Source of the DNA: Arthrobacter sp. ZGTC131
GTDB lineage: Bacteria; Actinomycetota; Actinomycetes; Actinomycetales; Micrococcaceae
Assembly: GCF_002929275.1 (NCBI RefSeq)
Contig: NZ_PJIK01000009.1
Coordinates: 62,001-126,000, forward strand
Direction: 5' to 3'
Length of the DNA: 64,000 nt
In this document: positions 34,369 to 42,496 of the stretch, in pieces
Layout: each line of letters opens with the position of its first letter
How positions within the stretch are numbered: the stretch's first letter is position 1
The notes under the pieces: generated by a model
What the model was told of the DNA's origin: nothing
Database searches by the model: none
The model's input: only the letters and a program-made list of their open reading frames with translations
Position numbers and translations under genes: made by a program

Positions 34369-34878
34369 GTGACTGACGCCTTCTCTATTCGCCCCGCCCG
34401 GACCAGCGACGTGGCCGCGATCAAACAACTCGTGGCGCCGTTGGCCGACCAGCGGATCCTGATGGCCAAGGAGACGGTGGCCTACTACGAGAGCCTGCAG
34501 GAGTTCCGGATCGCCGAGTCGGCCGACGGAGAGGTGATCGGCTGCGGCGCCCTTCATGTCATGTGGGAGGACCTCGCGGAGGTCCGCACGCTTGCCGCCT
34601 CGGATGCCTGGCGGGGGAAGGGCGTGGGCCATGTCCTCGTCGAGAGCCTCCTGGAGGAGGCCGCGGCACTCGGCGTCTCGCGGGTGTTCTGCCTGACGTT
34701 CGAGGTGGATTTCTTCAAGCGGCACGGCTTTGAAGTGATGGCCGACCAGTCGGCGCTGGACCCACAGGTGTACTCGGAACTGCTCCGCTCACATGACGAG
34801 GGAGTCGCCGAGTTCCTTGACCTTGCCCGGGTCAAGCCGAACACTCTCGGCAACACCCGCATGATCAAGACCCTCTAA
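34369..34878 (+). CDS. argA: GNAT-type amino-acid N-acetyltransferase (N-acetylglutamate synthase)
   Basis: This single-domain GNAT enzyme of 169 residues resembles the short actinobacterial N-acetylglutamate synthase of M. tuberculosis (Rv2747), which starts arginine synthesis by acetylating glutamate with acetyl-CoA. Shared features are SIRPARTSDVAAIKQLVAPLADQ at the N-terminus, IGCGALHVMWEDLAEVRTLA, the acetyl-CoA loop RGKGVGHVLVESLL and FCLTFEVDFFKRHGFEV. It has no kinase-like domain, unlike E. coli ArgA. The open frame begins upstream, but GTG 34369 fits both the family N-terminus and the leaderless -10 spacing. Other arg genes are not nearby. Confidence 0.85.
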   Translation: MTDAFSIRPARTSDVAAIKQLVAPLADQRILMAKETVAYYESLQEFRIAESADGEVIGCGALHVMWEDLAEVRTLAASDAWRGKGVGHVLVESLLEEAAALGVSRVFCLTFEVDFFKRHGFEVMADQSALDPQVYSELLRSHDEGVAEFLDLARVKPNTLGNTRMIKTL

Positions 34879-35300
34879 GGTCTTCCGGCCGGCCGTCTGC
34901 CCTTCCGGATAGATGCTGCGGGTCTCGGGCCGCTGCCCGCGCCCCCAGTCCGGAAGGTGCACCCTCGGCAGGATCTTGGGGACCGCCAGCGCCGCGTACA
35001 TCACCGTGTCCCACTGGAACCGATCAAGATCCGCTCAACGTTCCCTCAACCACATCTTTCCTTTCATACATTTGCTGGATAAACTTGCGGGAGTTTGGAA
35101 GGGACAGTCATTGGGGGCTGTCCCTTCCACTGTTTCGGGCACTGTTCCGGGGCCTGTTCCCGCCGGTATTCCCGCTGGTGATCGCGGGTTTCCGCACATA
35201 GCCGTAACCAGAGCTACCGAAGCCCGGGTCCCGGTAGTAGGGTCAAATCACATCCTGACCGATGTCCATGACGAAGCACCCAGAGCCCAGGAGCCCGGCC
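34879..35300. other. 422-base region upstream of dhaK
   Basis: No gene is supported. It holds an 11-bp hairpin (35097-35107 with 35118-35128, loop of ten bases) and a TAGGGT -10 candidate at 35238-35243. The dhaK ribosome site CAGGAG follows. Confidence 0.55.
35097..35128. repeat. 11-bp perfect hairpin upstream of dhaKLM
   Basis: GGAAGGGACAG pairs perfectly with CTGTCCCTTCC. No T-run follows. It could be a terminator of unknown upstream transcription or a regulator-binding site for the dha operon. Confidence 0.6.
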
Positions 35301-36302
35301 GTGAAAAAGCTCATTAATGACCCCCGCGCTGTGGTGGACGAATCCGTGGAAGGGTTTGGGCTCGCCCATGCCGACCTCGTGACCGTCAGCGCAGACCCGA
35401 AGTTCGTTACCCGCCGGGACGCCCCCGTGGCGGGAAAAGTAGGCCTGGTATCCGGCGGCGGCAGCGGGCACGAACCCCTGCACGCCGGCTTCGTGGGGCT
35501 GGGAATGCTCGACGCCGCGGTGCCCGGCGCCGTCTTCACGTCACCCACCCCGGACCAGATCATCCCTGCCACAATCGCCGTCAACTCCGGCGCGGGCGTG
35601 GTCCACATCGTCAAGAACTACACCGGCGACGTCCTCAATTTTGAGACGGCGGCCGAGATGGCGCAGGCGGAAGGTGTGGAGGTCCGCACGGTGCTGGTCA
35701 ATGACGACGTTGCCGTGGAGGACTCGCTCTACACCGCCGGGCGCAGGGGCGTGGGCGGCACGGTCCTGGTCGAAAAGATTGCCGGCGCTGCTGCTGAGCG
35801 GGGCGACGACCTGGACGCCGTGGCGGCCATCGGGGACCGGGTGAACCAGAATGTGCGCACCATGGGTGTCGCGCTCTCAGCCTGCACTGTCCCGCATGCG
35901 GGTTCCCCGAGCTTCGACCTCGAGGAAGACGAGATCGAGATCGGCATTGGAATCCATGGTGAACCAGGGCGGCACCGGATCGCCATGGAAGGCGCCGACG
36001 CCATCACGGACCGTCTGCTGGAACCCGTGCTTGACGACCTCGGAGTCGCCTCCGGAGACAAGGTCCTGCTGTTCGTCAACGGCATGGGCGGAACTCCGCT
36101 GAGCGAGCTCTACATTGTCTACCGCCGCGCAGCGCAGGTCTTGGCGGACCGGGGAGCCACAGTGGAGCGTTCACTCGTCGGGAACTACATCACAGCCCTC
36201 GAGATGCAGGGCTGCTCCATTTCGGTGCTCCGGCTTGATGACGAACTGACTGCCCTCTGGGATGCCCCCGTCCACACCCCTGCCCTCCGCTGGGGCGTGT
36301 AG
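35301..36302 (+). CDS. dhaK: Dihydroxyacetone kinase subunit DhaK
   Basis: DhaK binds dihydroxyacetone covalently through a histidine and receives phosphate from DhaL. The 333-residue protein starts [19 protein letters not shown], then [22 protein letters not shown] with the conserved GGGSGHEP motif. The substrate-binding His lies further on in the C-terminal half ([12 protein letters not shown]). The frame opens at 35262, but GTG 35301 has CAGGAG seven bases upstream and matches the family start. It heads dhaK-dhaL-dhaM, the phosphotransferase-dependent version of the pathway. Confidence 0.95.
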   Translation: MKKLINDPRAVVDESVEGFGLAHADLVTVSADPKFVTRRDAPVAGKVGLVSGGGSGHEPLHAGFVGLGMLDAAVPGAVFTSPTPDQIIPATIAVNSGAGVVHIVKNYTGDVLNFETAAEMAQAEGVEVRTVLVNDDVAVEDSLYTAGRRGVGGTVLVEKIAGAAAERGDDLDAVAAIGDRVNQNVRTMGVALSACTVPHAGSPSFDLEEDEIEIGIGIHGEPGRHRIAMEGADAITDRLLEPVLDDLGVASGDKVLLFVNGMGGTPLSELYIVYRRAAQVLADRGATVERSLVGNYITALEMQGCSISVLRLDDELTALWDAPVHTPALRWGV

Positions 36303-36304
36303 CC

Positions 36305-36931
36305 GTGGGGCTGGACGTTAACTGGGCCGTGAAGTGGCTGACGCTGTCTGCGCAGGCGATGGCGGAGCACCGGGTGTGGCTCATCGAACTGGACAGGGCC
36401 ATCGGCGATTCGGATCACGGGGAGAACATGGACCGCGGCTTCCAGGCCGTTTTGGACAAGCTGGCTGAAAACCCGCCGGAAACCCCCGGGGCTGCGCTCA
36501 AGCTGACGGCCATGGCGCTGATGTCCAAGGTGGGCGGGGCGGCCGGTCCGCTCTACGGCACGGCGTTCCTGCGGGCCGGTACCGCACTCGGAGACGCGGC
36601 CTACATCGATGCTGCGGGGCTGGCTGCGGCGCTTGGCGCCGCCCGGGACGGGATCGTGGCCCGCGGCAAGGCTGAGTCCGGAGACAAGACCATGGTCGAT
36701 GCGTGGACCCCCGCCGTCGAAGCCGCCGCCGCAGCGGCAGCCGACGGCGACACCCTTGCCGTGCTGATTGCCGCGGCCGAGGCCGCCGAGGCCGGGGCAG
36801 TGGCCACGGAGCCCCTAGTGGCACGCAAAGGCCGTGCCAGCTACCTTGGCGAGCGCAGCGCCGGCCACCGCGATCCCGGGGCGGCCTCGAGCGCCCTGAT
36901 CCTCCGTGCCGCAGCGGGAGCCGCCGCGTGA
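36305..36931 (+). CDS. dhaL: Dihydroxyacetone kinase subunit DhaL
   Basis: DhaL carries the tightly bound ADP that is rephosphorylated by DhaM and passes phosphate to dihydroxyacetone on DhaK. In the 208-residue protein the metal-chelating aspartates are in ELDRAIGDSDHGENMDRGF, the glycine-rich loop is SKVGGAAGPLYGTAFLRAG, and GDKTMVDAWTPAVEA plus SYLGERSAGHRDPGA complete the nucleotide site. The GTG start is two bases after dhaK, and its stop overlaps the dhaM start (GTGA). Confidence 0.96.
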   Translation: MGLDVNWAVKWLTLSAQAMAEHRVWLIELDRAIGDSDHGENMDRGFQAVLDKLAENPPETPGAALKLTAMALMSKVGGAAGPLYGTAFLRAGTALGDAAYIDAAGLAAALGAARDGIVARGKAESGDKTMVDAWTPAVEAAAAAAADGDTLAVLIAAAEAAEAGAVATEPLVARKGRASYLGERSAGHRDPGAASSALILRAAAGAAA

Positions 36932-37683
36932 CAGTGCGGATTGTTGTGGTTTCGCACAGTCAAAAGATCGCCGACGGCGCTGTGGAACTGGCAGCGCAGA
37001 TGGCGCCGGACGTGATGATGGTCCCGGCCGGTGGTACCTCGGACGGCCGGATCGGCACCAGCCTGGAAAAGGTGATGTCGGCCTTGGAACTCGCTGCCGG
37101 CGGCGAAGGCGTTGTGGTGCTCACGGACCTTGGCTCGGCCGTCATGACCGCTGAAGCGGCGCTGGAATTCGCGGAGGGGCCAGGCGCCGTGCTCCTCGCC
37201 GATGCGCCCATCGTGGAAGGCCTGGTGGCGGCCGCCGTGGCAGCCCAGGGCGGCGCCAGCGTGCATGCCGTTAAGCGGGCGGCCGAGGCAACCCACGGCT
37301 ACCCTGCCTCGCGGCCGAAGGACGAGGAGCACGTTTCCTCGGCCGCGCACGTCGCCGCAGGGTCCGGCGCGCGCTCCGGCGGAACAACCCGCGCCGGTGG
37401 ACAGCAGCCGGGACTTCCCGCTGTCCCGGACGCGACCGGCGACTTTGAGCTCGTCAACCTGGCCGGCATGCACGCGAGGCCCGCGGCGAAGATCGCCGGC
37501 GGCCTCGCCGCGCTCGATGCCGAGGTGACGGTGAACGGCGTTGACGGCGCCTCCATGACGGGGCTCATGACGCTGGGGGCTGGAAAGGGCTCGGTGCTGC
37601 ATGTGGAAGCGTCCGGCCCGGACGCGGAACGCGCCGTGGCGTACGTGGCCGGCCTGGTGCAAGAGGGTTTCGGAGAGCCCTGA
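36928..37683 (+). CDS. dhaM: PTS-dependent dihydroxyacetone phosphotransferase subunit DhaM (EIIA-HPr)
   Basis: DhaM passes phosphate from the PTS to DhaL-ADP. The 251-residue protein has an EIIA-mannose-type domain with its active His in VVVSHSQKIADG (His9), then a linker rich in Ala, Gly and Ser (about residues 125-168). A full HPr domain follows, with His in NLAGMHARPAAKIAGG and the Ser-region GASMTGLMTLGAGKG. The C-terminal EI-like domain of E. coli DhaM is absent, so EI must act from elsewhere in the genome. The GTG start overlaps dhaL by four bases. Confidence 0.93.
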   Translation: MTVRIVVVSHSQKIADGAVELAAQMAPDVMMVPAGGTSDGRIGTSLEKVMSALELAAGGEGVVVLTDLGSAVMTAEAALEFAEGPGAVLLADAPIVEGLVAAAVAAQGGASVHAVKRAAEATHGYPASRPKDEEHVSSAAHVAAGSGARSGGTTRAGGQQPGLPAVPDATGDFELVNLAGMHARPAAKIAGGLAALDAEVTVNGVDGASMTGLMTLGAGKGSVLHVEASGPDAERAVAYVAGLVQEGFGEP

Positions 37684-37726
37684 ACCGCGACTTGGGAGCG
37701 GGCCGGCAACCTAGCGGACCAGTACC

Positions 37727-38401
37727 CTAGCGATCCTGGCGGAGGCTGGTCTCATCCAGTACTACCGAAGCGGAGACAAGTCGCCCGCACGGCTGGCCGA
37801 ACGGGTAGTCGCCCCTCGGCGTGAAGCGCACTGTGCGCACCGGCAGGGGACTTCCGTCAATGGAGGTTCCCGAGGCCGTAACGTCCATGGGCGATTCGGT
37901 CAGGATATCCAGCACGAGCATTCCCCGCTTGGTCCCGTCCGGCGAGGCCGTAGCTGAGCACGGCATGTCCGGTCCGCGGCCGCCGTGCTCCGGAACAGCG
38001 GTCGGCGGAACGGCGGTCGGCGGAACGGCGGTCCCCGGAACGTCGGCGGGCGGAACACCGGCACCCGGAACAGCTGGCTCGGGAATGCCGGTCCCCGGAG
38101 CGCCTGGAACGCCTTGACCCGGAATGCCAGGTTTCGGAATGCCGGGCTCCGGAGCGTAGGGTACGCAGCCCAGGTCCACGGAAATGCTGCCCGGCACCAG
38201 CACCAGGTCAGACTCCCTACATACGCCCTCTTGGCATGCCTTCAGGTGAAGGGTCTGCACCGCCGGGGCGTAGCTGGCCGCCACCGTCACCGACACCCCT
38301 GATGCCTGGGCGATCGCCGGACACGCCACCTCGAATACATGGCATCCGGAGACAAGCGCCGTCGTCGCAAACGTGGCCAGAAGTACCCTTGCCTTGCCCA
38401 T
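37727..38401 (-). CDS. Putative lipoprotein with elastin-like proline repeats
   Basis: From ATG 38401 the protein is 224 residues. It has a lipoprotein signal peptide with lipobox LVSGC (Cys20), a folded first domain with several cysteines (residues 21-82), a proline-rich spacer of 5-residue units of the form xxPGx/xVPx at about residues 84-138, and a C-terminal domain (PCSATASPDGTKRGMLVLDIL). Seven cysteines after the lipobox suggest an oxidised, exported protein. The spacer is mirrored by DNA repeats around GGAACGGCGGTCGGC. No family recognised. It converges with dhaM. Confidence 0.75.
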   Translation of the reverse strand: MGKARVLLATFATTALVSGCHVFEVACPAIAQASGVSVTVAASYAPAVQTLHLKACQEGVCRESDLVLVPGSISVDLGCVPYAPEPGIPKPGIPGQGVPGAPGTGIPEPAVPGAGVPPADVPGTAVPPTAVPPTAVPEHGGRGPDMPCSATASPDGTKRGMLVLDILTESPMDVTASGTSIDGSPLPVRTVRFTPRGDYPFGQPCGRLVSASVVLDETSLRQDR

Positions 38402-38532
38402 AACTTCAGGGTAGATCCGGCGCAATGGCGTGCGGACGCGTACAAGGAAGTGGTGCAGACATCGTTACGCCTGACACCGGAACGACTGCCGATTTGAGAT
38501 CAAAACCCGGCCCAGTGGAATACAGTTTTCGG

Positions 38533-39489
38533 CTACGCCGGCAGCCTGTACCCGCCCTGATGCAGCTCGGCGAGGCCGTCCGCCAGCAGCCCGGCCAGTG
38601 CCCGCTCCAGCTGCTCCGGCGCGCAGTTCAGGCGGTGCAACGCGGCGAGCGGGACGCCGATCCCGGAGGCCCCGAAGCCGAGGTCCGCGGGCGCCTGCTG
38701 GAACATCTCCGCCGGCACCGGCCCGTCGGCCAGCCGCAGGACAGCCATCACGCCGCCGCGGACCTGGCGGTCAGTGCCGTGCCAGGCCTGGCCTTTGGGC
38801 GTGTACGACGGCGGCGGCTCGCCCGCCGCCAGCCACGCGCACCGTTCGCGCACCGGACACACGGCGCACTTCGGCGCACGCGCGGTGCAGACCAGCGCCC
38901 CCAGTTCCATGACCGAAGCGTTCCAGCGCACGGAACTGCCGACGTCGTCCGGCAGCAGTTCGCCGGCCAGCCGCATTTCCGCGGCCGTTAGCGCCGGAGC
39001 CGGCAGCGCGCTGCCGGAAAAGAGGCGTGCGTGGACGCGGCGGATATTGGTGTCCACCACAGTTTCACGCTGCCCGAAGGCAAAGGACGCGACGGCGGCC
39101 GCCGTGTAGCCGCCCACGCCCGGAAGGCTGAGCAGCTCGGCGTAGTCCCCGGGAACCTCGCCGCCGTGGTCCTGAACGATCGCAAGGGCAGCGCCGTGCA
39201 GCCGGAGGGCGCGCCGCGGGTAGCCCAGACGACCCCACGCGCGGACCGCTTCACCGGCCGGTTGGCCGGCAAGGGCTGCGGGTTCGGGCCAGCGCCGCAG
39301 CCACTCCTCCCAGACCGGGAGAACCCGCACCACGGGGGTCTGCTGGAGCATAACTTCGCTCACGAGCACACCCCACGGAGAGCAGTCGGGCGCCCTCCAC
39401 GGCAAGTCCCTGGCTTCGGCCCCGAACCAGTTCTCCAGGGTCCGGTGGATCGCAGACAGCTCTACTTCTGCAGGGGCGCCCGCGGGCAC
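38533..39489 (-). CDS. mutY: A/G-specific adenine DNA glycosylase
   Basis: MutY removes adenine mispaired with 8-oxoguanine. The helix-hairpin-helix is LPGVGGYTA (residues 122-130), the catalytic Glu45 is in SEVMLQQTPV, the catalytic Asp146 in VVDTNIRRVHARL, and the [4Fe-4S] ligands are C201, C208, C211 and C217 (CTARAPKCAVCPVRERC). At 318 residues it lacks a full NUDIX-like C-terminal 8-oxoG recognition domain but keeps a short remnant. The annotated GTG at 39489 may not be the true start: an in-frame ATC at 39516 lies six bases after a TAGAGT -10 box. Confidence 0.94.
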   Translation of the reverse strand: MPAGAPAEVELSAIHRTLENWFGAEARDLPWRAPDCSPWGVLVSEVMLQQTPVVRVLPVWEEWLRRWPEPAALAGQPAGEAVRAWGRLGYPRRALRLHGAALAIVQDHGGEVPGDYAELLSLPGVGGYTAAAVASFAFGQRETVVDTNIRRVHARLFSGSALPAPALTAAEMRLAGELLPDDVGSSVRWNASVMELGALVCTARAPKCAVCPVRERCAWLAAGEPPPSYTPKGQAWHGTDRQVRGGVMAVLRLADGPVPAEMFQQAPADLGFGASGIGVPLAALHRLNCAPEQLERALAGLLADGLAELHQGGYRLPA

Positions 39490-39522
39490 AGCTGGATAAT
39501 CGGTTGTGGTTTTGATGCCAAC

Positions 39523-39528
39523 ACTCTA
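39523..39528 (-). promoter_or_regulatory. Predicted -10 box of mutY
   Basis: TAGAGT on the minus strand ends six bases before an in-frame ATC codon and 33 bases before the GTG start. Confidence 0.4.
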
Positions 39529-39565
39529 GTAGAAATCCGCTGGTTCCATGCCGGCCGGTTTTTTG

Positions 39566-40030
39566 TCAGCTGGCTTCCTGCTGCATGTCCGGGCCCAATC
39601 CGTTGGACCGTGTTCCGTCGGGCCGTGCGGGCAGGCGTTTCACGTGGCCGTGAAGCGTCTCGCCTCCCCGGCCGTTGGCGGCCGGCACGGCAAGCGCCAC
39701 CACAAAGCTGGCACCGTCCGGCTCCGCGCAGCGGATGGTCAGGCTCCGCGTCCCTTCGGGGATCGACGGAGCAAAGAACTGCAGCTGACGGGCGCCGACC
39801 GTGGCAACCTGATCAAGCCGGTACTCCGTGCCGAAGTGGTCGTGGATGGCAATTTCCGGGGTGCTGGGCTCGGAGCCGTTGGTTGAGGCAAGGTGCAGGT
39901 TGACCACGATGCCCGTGTCCCAGATCTCAACGGCGAGAACTGTGAACTCCGTTCCGTGGTTTTGATGCTTTCCAAAAGTCAGCGGCAGCAGGACGCGCTC
40001 AAGATGACCGACAGACACATGATTTTCCAT
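39566..40030 (-). CDS. Hypothetical protein, probable beta-sandwich
   Basis: From ATG 40030 (ribosome site AGGAGAGG eight bases upstream) the protein is 154 residues. It has no signal peptide. The middle alternates short strands (EFTVLAVEIWDTGIVVNLHL, then ATVGARQLQFFAPSIPEGTR) and ends SLTIRCAEPDG, suggesting a beta-sandwich fold such as that of secreted DUF4352-like domains, but with no export signal. No family recognised with confidence. It diverges from the gene at 40194 and lies next to mutY. Confidence 0.7.
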   Translation of the reverse strand: MENHVSVGHLERVLLPLTFGKHQNHGTEFTVLAVEIWDTGIVVNLHLASTNGSEPSTPEIAIHDHFGTEYRLDQVATVGARQLQFFAPSIPEGTRSLTIRCAEPDGASFVVALAVPAANGRGGETLHGHVKRLPARPDGTRSNGLGPDMQQEAS

Positions 40031-40181
40031 CAGTGGTCCTCTCCTACTAGGCCCGGTAAGTGGTAACCGGAATTCAATTTTAGTAAGCCTGCTGACAGTT
40101 GTCACGGGAAATTGAGCAACGAATTGGACATGGCTGGTCCGGGGTCCGGCGTGGTGGGACTCCATAAACGCGGCCGTTCTC

Positions 40182-40187
40182 TAGCCT
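40182..40187 (+). promoter_or_regulatory. Predicted -10 box of the 40194 gene
   Basis: TAGCCT ends six bases before the ATG. The AGAAGG between them is too close to serve as a normal ribosome site. Confidence 0.5.
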
Positions 40188-40193
40188 AGAAGG

Positions 40194-40946
40194 ATGGGTA
40201 GGCAAGACGATCCGACATCCGGCGCGGGCCGGGGTCCGGCGCAGAAACCGGCGATGAAGAAGAAACCGGCCGCGAAGGCGCCAGCTGGAAAAAGCGCGGG
40301 AAAAAACACTGCTGGTCCGGGCCCCCGGACCGTGCGGAAGCCGAGCCCCGCCGTGTATCGCCGCCGCCGGCTGTTCGCCGGGGGAGCGCTGGTCCTGGTC
40401 CTGGGCCTGATCGCCGGCGGTGTCGCCACAGTGTCCGCCGCCGTCAGCGCCAAAACGGAGCAGGTGGCCTCCACCGAGGGCCGAGGCACGGCTCAGCCGA
40501 CCGACAGCCAGGAGGCGCCGTCCGCGAGCCCCTCCGCCACGCCGTCGGCCTCGCCTGTCTGTGACCAAAAGCTGGTGACCGTCACCGCCGCCACCAACAA
40601 GGCTTCCTACGGCCCGGAGGAAAAGCCGGTGCTTACCCTGAAGGTCACGAACGGCGGGAAACTGCCGTGCAAGGTGAACATCGGGACGTCGCAGATGGAG
40701 TTCCTGGTCACCAGCGGCTCGGACCGGATCTTCTCGTCCGGTGACTGCCAGGCGTCCAGCAACGACCTCGTGAAGACCATCGCCCCCGGCAAGAGCGAGA
40801 CGGCGAACTTCCCGTGGTCGCGCAGCCGCTCGGTGCAGGGCTGCGCGAAGATCTCCGAGGGGTCGGGTGCCGGCAGCGGATACTACGTGTTCATCGCCAA
40901 GCTCGGCGCCAAGGTCAGCCCCCCCGCGGTCTTCCAGCTGGGCTGA
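40194..40946 (+). CDS. Membrane-anchored hypothetical protein beside disA
   Basis: The protein is 250 residues. A Lys/Ala/Pro-rich cytoplasmic N-terminus (residues 1-60) is followed by one membrane helix (about 61-82, LFAGGALVLVLGLIAGGVAT), a Ser/Pro linker, and an extracellular beta-rich domain (VTVTAATNKASYGPEEKPVLTL through VSPPAVFQLG) with four cysteines that could pair. This layout and its place next to disA match Rv3587c of M. tuberculosis, but the relationship is by position and topology only. Function unknown. Confidence 0.75.
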   Translation: MGRQDDPTSGAGRGPAQKPAMKKKPAAKAPAGKSAGKNTAGPGPRTVRKPSPAVYRRRRLFAGGALVLVLGLIAGGVATVSAAVSAKTEQVASTEGRGTAQPTDSQEAPSASPSATPSASPVCDQKLVTVTAATNKASYGPEEKPVLTLKVTNGGKLPCKVNIGTSQMEFLVTSGSDRIFSSGDCQASSNDLVKTIAPGKSETANFPWSRSRSVQGCAKISEGSGAGSGYYVFIAKLGAKVSPPAVFQLG

Positions 40947-40963
40947 CGCTTTCCGCCATTTGT

Positions 40964-41009
40964 TGCTCCCTAACTGCCCTTGTGGCGCCCAAAGGGCAGT
41001 TATGGAGCA
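40964..41009. terminator. Bidirectional hairpin between the 40194 gene and disA
   Basis: TGCTCCCTAACTGCCCTT (40964-40981) pairs with 40992-41009 in 17 of 18 positions around a 10-base loop. The genes converge here, so it likely terminates both. Confidence 0.8.
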
Positions 41010-41021
41010 GCCGCTGCGGGT

Positions 41022-42098
41022 TTAGAGGAAGCGGTCGAGGAGGCTGGCTTCCGCCATGCGGCTGAGGCCCTCGCGGACCGTGCGGGCGCGCTGGTCGCCG
41101 ATGCCGTCCACGGTCATGAGATCGTCGATGCTCGCGGCCATGAGGTGCTGCAGCCCGCCGAAGTGGTCAACGAGCCGGTCCGCCACGGCCTTGGGGACGG
41201 CCTTCAGCCCGGACAGCAGGCGGTAGCCCCGCGGCTGAACCACGGCGTCGAGCGTGTCCACCCCGCCGGCGAATCCGATGATCCCGGCGATCTTGCCGAG
41301 GTCGATCAGCTCGGTGGGGCCCAGGCTGAGCAGGGCATTGACGGCACCGTCGATGTCCGCCCGGGACGCGTTAGGCCCGGCATAGTCACGGATGATGATG
41401 TCGCTGCCGGGCCCCCGGCCCACCGTGAGCTCGTCCAGCTGGAGGGACAGGAGCCTGCCGTCCTCGCCGAGCTCCAGCACGTACTGGGAGATCTCCTCCG
41501 AGATCCGGCGCACCATTTCCTGGCGCTGCAGCGTGACGGCGACGTCACGCACGGTGACCATCGCCTCGATTTCTAGGGCGGAGAGTGAACTGGTGACCTG
41601 GTCCAGCCGGGACCGGTAGCGTTCCAGCGTGGCGAGGGCCTGGTTGGCGCGGGCCAGGACCTTCTCGGATCCCTCCAGCACGTGCCGCAGCCCGTTTACG
41701 TAGAGGGCAATGATCTGCATGGACTGGCTCACCGAGATCACCGGGACGCCGGTCTGGATGGCGACGCGTTCCGCCGTCCTGTGGCGGGTGCCGGACTCCT
41801 GCGTTTCGATGCTCGAGTCCGGGACGAGCTGCACTGCGGCGCGGAGGATGTTCCCGGCGTCCTTGTCGCAGATGATGGCGCCGTCCATTTTGGCCAGTTC
41901 GCGCAGCCGCGTGGGGGAGAAGTCGATGCCGATGTCGAAGCCGCCGGAGCAGATCGACTCGATGGTCCTGTCCGATCCCAGCACAATCAATGCGCCGGTG
42001 CGTCCGCGGAGAATGCGTTCCAGGCCGTCCCGCAGCGGGGTTCCCGGGGCCACCCTCCCCAAAGTCGCTTTCAGCGATTCTTCAGGGCTGCGAGCCAT
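41022..42098 (-). CDS. disA: DNA integrity scanning diadenylate cyclase
   Basis: DisA makes cyclic di-AMP and monitors DNA integrity. From ATG 42098 the protein is 358 residues. The DAC domain has DGA at 72-74 (KMDGAIICD) and RHR at 105-107 (SGTRHRTAER). A helical linker follows, then a C-terminal helix-hairpin-helix region (LMTVDGIGDQRARTVREGL) for branched DNA. ATG 42098 is preferred over ATG 42104 and TTG 42113 because the AAGGGA site then has normal spacing. disA and radA usually lie together; here 6.9 kb separate them. Confidence 0.95.
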   Translation of the reverse strand: MARSPEESLKATLGRVAPGTPLRDGLERILRGRTGALIVLGSDRTIESICSGGFDIGIDFSPTRLRELAKMDGAIICDKDAGNILRAAVQLVPDSSIETQESGTRHRTAERVAIQTGVPVISVSQSMQIIALYVNGLRHVLEGSEKVLARANQALATLERYRSRLDQVTSSLSALEIEAMVTVRDVAVTLQRQEMVRRISEEISQYVLELGEDGRLLSLQLDELTVGRGPGSDIIIRDYAGPNASRADIDGAVNALLSLGPTELIDLGKIAGIIGFAGGVDTLDAVVQPRGYRLLSGLKAVPKAVADRLVDHFGGLQHLMAASIDDLMTVDGIGDQRARTVREGLSRMAEASLLDRFL

Positions 42099-42496
42099 AG
42101 ACATTCCCTTCAAAGGTGCAGGGCGGGCCTGCAGGTATGCCGGTTTTCACGTGTGAGCCGGCAGGATCAAAAGTACTCGGTTTCCCGCAAGCACCATCCT
42201 AGACGTAGATTACCGCAACAACCGCACGGACAAGCCTCAAAGTGCCCCGTCGGAGGACTGCGGAAAAGCCCTCCGGAGCGCGTTCGACGGCGGCCGGCGG
42301 TCGGGCACTTTTGGCCCGCCTTCCGCACGGTTTCCGGGCCTGCGATAAACTTGAAGCCTTGGCTGGCTGGTCCCCGCCGCCACCTGGCAGCTGAATTCTC
42401 CTAAGCCTCAGATTTTTCAGGGCTTCTGACCTTTCAGTCCTCCCGCATATATTTCCGAAACCAGGATCCTCCGCGGATCGCAGCGAAAGTAGCACC
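42099..42496. other. 398-base divergent region between disA and prfC
   Basis: No gene is supported. TAGGAT on the minus strand (42196-42201) is a candidate disA -10. TAAACT at 42346-42351 could be the prfC -10, giving a leader of about 140 bases that includes a small AAGCC/GGCTT hairpin (42403-42425). Confidence 0.45.
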
